Shown piece after piece: positions 58,195 through 64,000 of a stretch of DNA of 64,000 bases. The position numbers and the translations under genes are program-made. Origin of the DNA: Kuafuiihalomonas sp039024635 (GTDB lineage Bacteria > Myxococcota > Kuafuiibacteriia > Kuafuiibacteriales > Kuafuiibacteriaceae); assembly GCA_039024635.1 (NCBI GenBank), contig JBCCQA010000013.1, positions 1 through 64,000 on the forward strand. Reading direction: 5' to 3'. How positions within the stretch are numbered: position 1 is the stretch's first letter; the number at the start of each line of letters is the position of its first letter. The notes beneath the pieces are model-generated. The model searched no databases and was not told where the DNA came from. It was given only the letters and a program-made list of their open reading frames with translations.

Positions 58195-59436
58195 TCAGCT
58201 CTCCATGAAGAGGCGATCCGGCGTCTCGAGGAGTTCGATGACCCGATAGGCGAAGGCAGCGCCCACGTGTCCATCGATCCAGCGATGATCGAAGGAGAGG
58301 GAGAGATTCATGACGTCTCGTATCCGGAGCTCGTCCCCTTCGAACACCCTCGGTTCTCGACGCATGCGGTGCACGCCCAGAATCGCCACTTCGGGATGAT
58401 TGATGACCGGCGTCGCAAACAGCCCGCCGTCCCGACCGAGGCTGGTGATTGTGAAGCTAGAGCCTCCCAAGTCCTCGGGGCGGGTTCGGCCTTCCCGGAC
58501 CGCTTCCGCCAGGCGTCGAACCTCTCGGGCGGCGGCCAGAAGCGAATACCTGCCTGCATCCCGTAGCACGGGGACAGTCAGCCCCTTGTCCGAGGAGACA
58601 GCGATGCCGATGTCGTGCCGGGCGCGGCGAACGAAGGCCGGGACTGATTCGTTCAGCTGACCATTCAGGTCGGGAAACTCGCGAAGCGCCGTCACCACCG
58701 CCCGCAGGATGAAGGGCAAGAAGCTGAGCTTCTCATCGGCGTCGAGGCGTTCGTTGAAACGACGGCGGACCTGAACCAGCTCCGTGGTGTCGCACTCTTC
58801 GACGAAGGTGAAGTGGGCCGCGGTCGAGGTCGAACGAGCCATGTTGTCCCAAATACGACGACGCAAACCGCGGACGGGGAGGGTCTGGTCTTCGGCCTCG
58901 ACCGGAGGCGGCCCGGGTGTGGGCGCTGGGGCAGGCGCGGACGGAGGTCCTGAAGCCTGTCCTGCGGCGCTGGCATGGAAAGACGTTCCGCCCGCGGCGT
59001 AGCGACGGACGTCCTCGGAGCTCACCCGACCGCCAGGACCTGTCGCTTCGACCGAGGTCAGATCGATACCGAGCTCTCGCGCCAGTCGACGGGTGGCAGG
59101 CGCGGCCAGCACCCGCACGTCCGGTGCGGAGGCGGGCGGAGCCGAGACAGGCTCGGCGTCTGGAGGGTCAGAGACCGGCTCGGGCGCGGTAGCTCTTGAG
59201 CCGTCGTCGATGACGGCGATGATGGAGTGGACCTCGACCAGGTCCCCTTCGCCGCCCTTCACCTCCACCACCTTGCCCTCGACCGGGGAAGCGATGACGA
59301 CCGTGGCCTTGTCGGTCATGACTTCGACCATCGGTTGGTCGACTTCGACCGGGTCCCCGGGCTTGACGAGCCACTGGACGATCTCACCCTCGACCACGCC
59401 TTCGCCGATGTCCGGGAGCTTGAACTCGTACGCCAT
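58195..59436 (-). CDS. 2-oxoacid dehydrogenase E2 dihydrolipoyl acyltransferase (branched-chain type)
   Basis: 413 residues from ATG 59436. An N-terminal lipoyl domain ('FKLPDIGEGVVEGEIVQWLVKPGD', lipoyl Lys in 'VMTDKATVVIASP'), a Pro/Ala linker, a peripheral-subunit-binding domain ('VLAAPATRRLARELGIDLTSVEATGPGGRVSSEDV'), a second linker, and the catalytic domain ending 'LSLSFDHRWIDGHVGAAF' with the HxxxDG active site are all present. One lipoyl domain and GEGVVEGEI favour the branched-chain 2-oxoacid complex. It should form the cubic or dodecahedral core to which E1 and E3 bind. The upstream extension to 59514 is not homologous. Confidence 0.93.
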   Translation of the reverse strand: MAYEFKLPDIGEGVVEGEIVQWLVKPGDPVEVDQPMVEVMTDKATVVIASPVEGKVVEVKGGEGDLVEVHSIIAVIDDGSRATAPEPVSDPPDAEPVSAPPASAPDVRVLAAPATRRLARELGIDLTSVEATGPGGRVSSEDVRRYAAGGTSFHASAAGQASGPPSAPAPAPTPGPPPVEAEDQTLPVRGLRRRIWDNMARSTSTAAHFTFVEECDTTELVQVRRRFNERLDADEKLSFLPFILRAVVTALREFPDLNGQLNESVPAFVRRARHDIGIAVSSDKGLTVPVLRDAGRYSLLAAAREVRRLAEAVREGRTRPEDLGGSSFTITSLGRDGGLFATPVINHPEVAILGVHRMRREPRVFEGDELRIRDVMNLSLSFDHRWIDGHVGAAFAYRVIELLETPDRLFMES

Positions 59437-59449
59437 GACCGCGGAACTC

Positions 59450-60334
59450 CTAGGGTTCCCTGGGAGCCGGGTCAACTTCAGCGACTCCTCTGGCCCGCAG
59501 CCCCTCGACCGCATACACGAACAAACCGCACCACACGAAGGCGAAGGTCAGGGCGTGGGCCGGCGTAAAGGGCTCGTCGAAGGCCCACACGGCGCACGCG
59601 AGCTGGAGAGTGGGCGCCAGATACTGAAGCATCCCCAGCGTCCCATAGGGGATGCGTCGGGCGGCGTAAGCAAAGAGCAGAAGCGGAACGATGGTCACCG
59701 GGCCACCCCCCACCAAGAAGGCGGTCGTCCATCCGCCCTCGAAGAGGGCGACAGCCCCGACCTGAAGCAGGTAGAGGAGGGCCAAGGGTGCGAGGAGCGC
59801 TGTCTCTAGGAAAAGCCCTTCCAGCGGTCCCGCTTTCGCCTGCTTGCGCACCACACCGTAGCCTCCGAAAGAGAGGGCCAGAACCAGAGAAAGCCACGGT
59901 AAGTAGCCGAGGTTCACCACGAATGCCAAGACGCCGGTGGCGGCCAGACCGACGGCGAGTTTGCGTAGGCCACTCAAGCGTTCGCCCAACACCAGAGCGC
60001 CCAAGGCCACGTTCACCAAAGGGTTGATGTAGTAGCCCAAGCTAACCTGGGTGACTCGGTGCTCCGAGACGGCCCAGATGAAAAGAAACCAGTTGATGCC
60101 GATCAGGGCCGTGGCCAACACGGCGGCTCGACGCTGCCGGGGATCGAACCAAACCGCCGCCACCCTCGGCCCCCCACGCACGACGACAACGATGAGGCCC
60201 GCGCCGAGGGCACCGAAGAGAATCCGATAGGCCAAGATCTCGGCAGCAGACACGTGGGAAAGCTGCTTCCAGTAGAGAGCGAGGACGCCCCAAAGACCAT
60301 AGGCCGCCAAGGCGGCGCCGACCCCGCCTCCCAT
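59450..60334 (-). CDS. rarD: RarD-type EamA/DMT family transporter
   Basis: 294 residues from ATG 60334. 'AAYGLWGVLALYWKQLSHVSAAEILAYRILFGAL' is the RarD N-terminus; 'IGINWFLFIWAVSEHRVTQVSLGYYINPLVNVALGALVLGERLSGLRKLAVGLA' and 'FGGYGVVRKQAKAGPLEGLFLETALLAPLALLYL' follow, with ten predicted helices in two EamA repeats. RarD members are drug/metabolite exporters with poorly known substrates. It is inserted between lipB (8-base gap) and the E2 gene (13-base gap), so it is part of the 2-oxoacid dehydrogenase operon and may move a related metabolite. Upstream frame to 60526 overlaps lipB and was excluded. Confidence 0.92.
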   Translation of the reverse strand: MGGGVGAALAAYGLWGVLALYWKQLSHVSAAEILAYRILFGALGAGLIVVVVRGGPRVAAVWFDPRQRRAAVLATALIGINWFLFIWAVSEHRVTQVSLGYYINPLVNVALGALVLGERLSGLRKLAVGLAATGVLAFVVNLGYLPWLSLVLALSFGGYGVVRKQAKAGPLEGLFLETALLAPLALLYLLQVGAVALFEGGWTTAFLVGGGPVTIVPLLLFAYAARRIPYGTLGMLQYLAPTLQLACAVWAFDEPFTPAHALTFAFVWCGLFVYAVEGLRARGVAEVDPAPREP

Positions 60335-60342
60335 ATCGGATC

Positions 60343-60927
60343 TCAGCCGAACAGCTCGCGGAACACGCGTTCCACGATCGGCATGACGTCGGCCACCGCA
60401 AGGGGCTGTCCCGCTTCGTCGCTGAGCGAAGTCACGGCTTTGTCGGAGATGCCGCAAGGTACGATGAGTTCGAACGGGTCCAGGCCGGCGGCGACGTTGA
60501 GCGCGAACCCATGGCTCGTGATCCACTTGGAGATACGAACGCCGATGGCGCCTATCTTGCGTCGTTCATCTATCCAGGTCCCGGTGTGGCCCCGGAAGCG
60601 TCCTGCCGCGACGCCGTAGTGGGCGCAGACCCGAATCATGGTCTCTTCCAGCAGTCCGACAAAGCGACGGACGTCTTTGCGGTCAGGCTTCAGGTCCAAG
60701 ACCGGGTAGCCAACGATCTGGCCCGGGCCATGGTAGGTCACGTCTCCGCCTCGTCCCGACTCGACCTGTTCGATACCGGCCTGGGCCAACCGCTCGGGCG
60801 ATGCAAGGACGTGGGCCTGCTTGGCCCGGCGGCCGAGGGTCAGCACCGGCTCGTGCTCGAGCAGGAACAGGGCATCGGGCACCAGGCCATCCGACCGATC
60901 GGCGACCCGGGCGTCCATCAGATCCAT
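60343..60927 (-). CDS. lipB: Octanoyl-ACP:protein octanoyltransferase LipB (EC 2.3.1.181)
   Basis: 194 residues from the first canonical ATG (60927). 'LFLLEHEPVLTLGRRA', 'RGGDVTYHGPGQIVGYPVLDL', the Lys in 'KIGAIGVRISKWITSHGFALNV' and the catalytic Cys in 'ELIVPCGISDKAVTSLSDE' are complete. LipB transfers octanoate to lipoyl domains, here fitting the E2 gene nearby. Homology continues upstream of this ATG ('ELDIIHLGRVRYREA') up to the stop of the E3 gene, with no ATG, GTG or TTG in that stretch. The real start may be a rare codon such as ATC or ACG near 60960-60984, or the N-terminus may be truncated. Confidence 0.9.
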   Translation of the reverse strand: MDLMDARVADRSDGLVPDALFLLEHEPVLTLGRRAKQAHVLASPERLAQAGIEQVESGRGGDVTYHGPGQIVGYPVLDLKPDRKDVRRFVGLLEETMIRVCAHYGVAAGRFRGHTGTWIDERRKIGAIGVRISKWITSHGFALNVAAGLDPFELIVPCGISDKAVTSLSDEAGQPLAVADVMPIVERVFRELFG

Positions 60928-60987
60928 GGCCTCTCGGTAACGAACTCGGCCGAGATGGATGATGTCGAGCTCTCTCGAGACCGTAGC

Positions 60988-62409
60988 TCAGCTCGCTTTC
61001 TTACGTCGCTCGGGCTTCTTCGGGATGTGGAGCGGCTCGCCGCGGGCGACTTTGGCCGCCTCCATCACCCCCTCGGAGAGGGTTGGATGCACGTGAACCG
61101 TGAGGCTCAAGTCCTCGGCTAGAGCGCCCATCTCGATGGCCAAGCAGGCCTCGGCGATGAGATCGCAGGCGTTGTACGCCGTGATCCCCACCCCCAGGAC
61201 CACATCGCTCTCGTCGTCCACGACGACTTTGACCACACCCTCGGTTGCGTTCATGGCGCTGGCCCGGCCAAGGGCGGTCATGGGAAACATGCCTGTCCGA
61301 ACGGTGTAGCCTTTGGCTTCAGCTTCGGCCTCGGTCAGCCCCGCCTGAGCGACCTCGGGGTCGGTGAAGACGCCAAGAGGCATGGCCATGACGTCGAAGG
61401 CAGCTGGCTTGCCCGAAATGACCTCGGCCGCGACCTCACCCATGTGAGAGGCCCGGTGGGCCAATAGCGGAGGCCCGGTCATGTCGCCAATGGCGAAGAT
61501 GTGGGGGACGTTCGTGCGGCAGCTCTGGTCCACGTCGAGCCATCCCTTCTCGTTGGCCTTCACGCCGGCCGTTTCGAGGCCGAGACCGGCGGTGTTGGGC
61601 TTGAAGCCCACGGCGACTAGGACCCGATCCGCCTCCAACTTCTCGGTCTCCCCGTCCTTGGTTTCGACCTCGACGATGGCCTTGCCGTTCTTCTTGGAGA
61701 AGCCCTTCGCCTTGGCCTCCAGCATCACGTTGATGCCGAGCTTCTTCATGGACTTCATGACCGGACGAACGAGGTCCTTGTCGGTACCCACGAGGATCTG
61801 GTCCATCATCTCGACGATGGTGACCTCGGCCCCCATCTTTCTGTACGCGCTTCCCAGCTCAGAGCCGATGATGCCTCCCCCGATGATCACAAGTTTTTGG
61901 GGGATGGGATTGTAGCTCACCGCGTCCCGGGCGTAGCCAATCATGTCGTCGGAAAACGGGAAGCCGGGGATCTCGATGATCTTGGCCCCCGTCGCCAAGA
62001 CCAGGTTGTCGAACTCGACCTCTTTCGTCCCGTCCTTCGTCTTGACCTGAAGGCTGTGGGGCCCCGTGAGCATAGCCTCGCCCTCTAAGTGCTCGGTCCT
62101 GGCACCCTTCAGGAGCTGGCCGACGCCGCTCCGCTGCTTCTTGATGATGCCTTCCTTCCACTCCTGAAGCTTGGTGGCGTCCATGTCTGGAACGGTGGAG
62201 AAGACCGATCCGAAGGCATCGACTTCGTGCCGAAGGTTGCCGGCGTGGATGAGGGCCTTGCTGGGGATGCAACCCCAATTGAGACAAACACCGCCCAGGT
62301 GTTCACGCTCCACGACCAGGGTCTTCTTGCCATGCTGACCCAGACGAATGCCTGCGACGTATCCACCCGGACCGCCTCCGACGACGACGGCTTCGTAGCG
62401 CTCTGCCAT
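60988..62409 (-). CDS. lpd: Dihydrolipoyl dehydrogenase, E3 (EC 1.8.1.4)
   Basis: 473 residues. 'EAVVVGGGPGGYVAGIRLGQHG' is the FAD motif, 'GGVCLNWGCIPSKALIH' holds the redox disulfide, 'LVIIGGGIIGSELGSAYRKMGAEVTIVE' the NAD motif, 'IFAIGDMTGPPLLAHRASHMG' the second FAD motif, and 'LTVHVHPTLSEGVMEA' the His-Glu pair at the active site. It reoxidises dihydrolipoamide of 2-oxoacid dehydrogenase complexes. It is upstream of lipB, rarD, E2 and E1-alpha-like genes on the same strand and seems to head that operon. Confidence 0.96.
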   Translation of the reverse strand: MAERYEAVVVGGGPGGYVAGIRLGQHGKKTLVVEREHLGGVCLNWGCIPSKALIHAGNLRHEVDAFGSVFSTVPDMDATKLQEWKEGIIKKQRSGVGQLLKGARTEHLEGEAMLTGPHSLQVKTKDGTKEVEFDNLVLATGAKIIEIPGFPFSDDMIGYARDAVSYNPIPQKLVIIGGGIIGSELGSAYRKMGAEVTIVEMMDQILVGTDKDLVRPVMKSMKKLGINVMLEAKAKGFSKKNGKAIVEVETKDGETEKLEADRVLVAVGFKPNTAGLGLETAGVKANEKGWLDVDQSCRTNVPHIFAIGDMTGPPLLAHRASHMGEVAAEVISGKPAAFDVMAMPLGVFTDPEVAQAGLTEAEAEAKGYTVRTGMFPMTALGRASAMNATEGVVKVVVDDESDVVLGVGITAYNACDLIAEACLAIEMGALAEDLSLTVHVHPTLSEGVMEAAKVARGEPLHIPKKPERRKKAS

Positions 62410-62469
62410 GGCGCACGAGCTATCATGCGCTTTAGAACCAGTCTATCGAAGTCGAAGTCCGAAACCAGC

Positions 62470-62967
62470 TCAGTCGGCGGAGAAGCCTGGAGGAGGGAAG
62501 GAGTCGGGGAGCTTCGGAGCCTGGGTCGCGACCTGGCTCGTGGTGGCGGTTATGACGGCCGAACTCGCCAAGTCTTCACCCACGTGAATCTCGCAACCCA
62601 GCTTCCAAATCTTCATCTTGTGCCTGAGGATCCGAGCCGAGAGTCGAAGAACGTCCCCAGGAATCACGGGCCGTCGAAACTTCACGTCGTCTATGTTGGC
62701 CACATAGACCGAGTTCTCTTTGTCGATCTTCGCCCCGCTCATGACGGCGAGGAGACAACCGGTCTGAGCCATGGCCTCGATCTGAATGACCCCTGGCAGG
62801 ACCGGGTTGCCGGGGAAGTGGCCGTTGAAGACCTCTTCGTTGGCGGTCACCGATTTACGAGCCTTGATGATCTCACCCGGGACCAGCTCGTCCACGGCAT
62901 CCACGAAGAGAAAGGGATAACGGTGGGGAAGGTACTGCTTGATCTGGTTGATGTTCATCAAGGTCAT
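62470..62967 (-). CDS. fabZ: 3-hydroxyacyl-ACP dehydratase FabZ (EC 4.2.1.59)
   Basis: 165 residues from ATG 62967. 'INQIKQYLPHRYPFLFVDAVDELVPGE' is the family N-terminus; the catalytic His lies in 'NGHFPGNPVLPGVIQIEAMAQTG' with the Glu three residues into the helix; 'VKFRRPVIPGDVLRLSARIL' follows. It is a hot-dog fold enzyme of fatty-acid elongation in the cytoplasm. FabZ normally lies near Lpx and OmpH/Skp genes, and OmpH is next upstream here; no lpx gene is in the window. The open frame begins seven codons earlier; a third ATG at 62958 is also possible. Confidence 0.94.
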   Translation of the reverse strand: MTLMNINQIKQYLPHRYPFLFVDAVDELVPGEIIKARKSVTANEEVFNGHFPGNPVLPGVIQIEAMAQTGCLLAVMSGAKIDKENSVYVANIDDVKFRRPVIPGDVLRLSARILRHKMKIWKLGCEIHVGEDLASSAVITATTSQVATQAPKLPDSFPPPGFSAD

Positions 62968-63020
62968 GGCGAGGCCCATGCCTAGCACGCCAGAGCCAGA
63001 AAGAGTCCAGCAAGCCGAAG

Positions 63021-63575
63021 CTAGGTTCGGGGGAGCTGGAGGGGCTGATCCTTGAATCGCTCCTGGTAGAGCTTTACGACTCTCTGCGTCAGGTCGGTTT
63101 CGTTCACGAAGTAGATGATGTTGGCGTCCTCTTCCGGACCCGAATCGATGACGAAGTCAAAGTCGGCGCCAAGCGCGATCTCCCTGACTACGGAGGTCAT
63201 GCGAACGAGGAGCTCCTGCGTGAGGCGCTGCTCCAGCTGAGTCAGCTGTTGCTGAGCTCCAACCATCTCTCGGCTTAGGAGTTGGGCCTCCTGATACCAG
63301 GCCGCATCTTCTTGGCGGGTGGCGGCGGCGGTGCTGACCGCCCGCTTGGCGTCGAGCTCGGCTCGACGTTTTTCGAGCTCGGCCTGCTTGGCGTCGATGG
63401 CGGTCTCGACCCGCTTCTTTTGAGCCTCCAAGAAGTCTCGAGCCTGGGTCCAGTGGTCGGTGCCCCGCATGGCCTTTTGGACGTCCACCACGCCCACCTT
63501 CAGAGCCCAAGCCGAGCCCGGAGCACCCAAGGCGCCGAGTCCGAAGACCGCGACCATCAAGATCTGCCGCAACAC
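63021..63575 (-). CDS. OmpH/Skp family periplasmic chaperone
   Basis: 184 residues with signal peptide (LRQILMVAVFGLGALGAPGSAWA), then 'LKVGVVDVQKAMRGTDHWTQARDFLEAQKKRVETAIDAKQAELEKRRAEL', the Skp/OmpH start and the long coiled-coil arm (about residues 50-130), ending with the trimerisation strands 'ADFDFVIDSGPEEDANIIYFVNETDLTQRVV'. Skp trimers escort unfolded outer-membrane proteins across the periplasm, in keeping with the many barrels in this window. It lies 53 bases upstream of fabZ on the same strand. Confidence 0.9.
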   Translation of the reverse strand: MLRQILMVAVFGLGALGAPGSAWALKVGVVDVQKAMRGTDHWTQARDFLEAQKKRVETAIDAKQAELEKRRAELDAKRAVSTAAATRQEDAAWYQEAQLLSREMVGAQQQLTQLEQRLTQELLVRMTSVVREIALGADFDFVIDSGPEEDANIIYFVNETDLTQRVVKLYQERFKDQPLQLPRT

Positions 63576-63616
63576 TCCCCCGGGGCTAAGGTGCCCCGGC
63601 CGGGCAGGTCAAGCTT

Positions 63617-64000
63617 TCACGCGCCACGCCAGCTCGGCCTCCGCTTCTCCAGGAAGGCTGTCATGCCCTCTTTTTGGTCCTCGGTGCAAAAGCACAGACC
63701 GAAGGCGTTTCGCTCGAAGGTGAGCGCGCCCTCATGGGAGTCACCCTGGGCATGGAGGCAGGACTCCTTGGCCCAAGCCACGGCTTTGGGCGCGTTCTTG
63801 GCGATCTGCTCGCCCAAAGACTGGGCCCGACCCCGGAGCTCGGCAGCGGGGACGAGCTCCGTCGCGAGCCCGATCTGCAGGGCCAGCTCCGCGTCGACCT
63901 GCTCGCCGGTCATCATCATGCGCCGCGCCCAAGCTGGCCCCACCCGCTGGCCCAATCGCACCGTGCCGCCGAAGCCGGGGATCACACCGATGCTCACTTC
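63617..64000 (-). CDS. Enoyl-CoA hydratase/isomerase family protein, C-terminal part only
   Basis: Partial: the gene runs off the right edge, so 128 C-terminal codons are visible. 'SIGVIPGFGGTVRLGQRVGPAWARRMMMTGEQVDAELALQIGLATELVP' includes the conserved PGFGGT region with its catalytic-site neighbourhood, and 'ERNAFGLCFCTEDQKEGMTAFLEKRRPSW' is the family end. It hydrates or isomerises an enoyl-CoA, for example in fatty-acid or branched-chain amino-acid breakdown. Specificity cannot be told. An ATG-like start at 63997 is only where the frame meets the window edge (GTG), not the true start. Confidence 0.93.
   Translation of the reverse strand, partial: EVSIGVIPGFGGTVRLGQRVGPAWARRMMMTGEQVDAELALQIGLATELVPAAELRGRAQSLGEQIAKNAPKAVAWAKESCLHAQGDSHEGALTFERNAFGLCFCTEDQKEGMTAFLEKRRPSWRGA

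Noticed and set aside
1..64000. CRISPR arrays, rRNA genes, insertion sequences
   Set aside because: No regularly spaced repeats, rRNA-like stretches or transposase motifs were seen.

Overview
The window is a dense, G+C-rich bacterial chromosome segment with no rRNA, tRNA, CRISPR array or intact insertion sequence that I can see. The gene set points to a Gram-negative deltaproteobacterial lineage, most likely Myxococcota: many lipoproteins and small outer-membrane barrels of unknown function, a huge Ig-like/glycine-rich surface lipoprotein, ExbB/ExbD/TonB with a TonB_C-fused receptor, a DUF2330 protein, RNase J, MutS2 and a PhaR-type regulator. The lineage is an inference from gene content only. 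Operons are tightly packed, with many ATGA, GTGA or TGATG stop-start overlaps.

Layout. 1-4.9 kb: two secreted proteins of unknown function with visibly less G+C-rich sequence than the rest, then a confusing block (3195-4622) where one long open frame probably hides two or three genes. 4.9-7.7 kb: a DUF763 protein and a beta-CASP metallo-beta-lactamase-like protein, both ending in what look like sliding-clamp-binding peptides. 7.7-15.4 kb: housekeeping metabolism (bolA, ilvE, a COG3146-type acyltransferase, an orphan 2-oxoacid dehydrogenase E1-beta-like gene, trxB, a transsulfuration enzyme) mixed with lipoproteins and barrels. 15.5-21.5 kb: mutS2, a TPR lipoprotein, RNase J and a UDP-sugar epimerase. 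21.6-27.3 kb: tatA, a zinc-ribbon membrane protein, PhaR-like and TetR regulators, tatC and tatB; TatC carries a large extra domain that resembles a degenerate response-regulator receiver. 27.5-33.4 kb: nadE, a zinc-dependent deacetylase, an RnfD/NqrB-like-DUF2330 in-frame fusion and a GH113-like lipoprotein.

33.6-40.2 kb is a Ton operon: exbB-exbD-tonB-lipoprotein-TonB-dependent receptor-barrel. 40.5-50.1 kb: a DUF4198 protein, a barrel, an acyl-CoA dehydrogenase, larC-larB, thiL, a membrane metallophosphoesterase and a GT39 glycosyltransferase. 50.2-56.4 kb: the giant lipoprotein, then a SulP transporter coupled to a beta-carbonic-anhydrase homologue lacking one zinc cysteine. 56.4-64 kb: IclR regulator, E1-alpha-like gene, E2, rarD, lipB, E3 (lpd), fabZ, OmpH/Skp and the end of an enoyl-CoA hydratase gene.

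Two themes recur. First, several enzyme homologues have lost catalytic or metal-binding residues (E1-alpha, E1-beta, carbonic anhydrase, beta-CASP MBL, the receiver-like TatC insert). Second, a family of five short hairpin elements sits directly downstream of stop codons, always in the same orientation relative to the upstream gene (or in tandem with such a copy). All family assignments are from reading the translated sequences without database searches.
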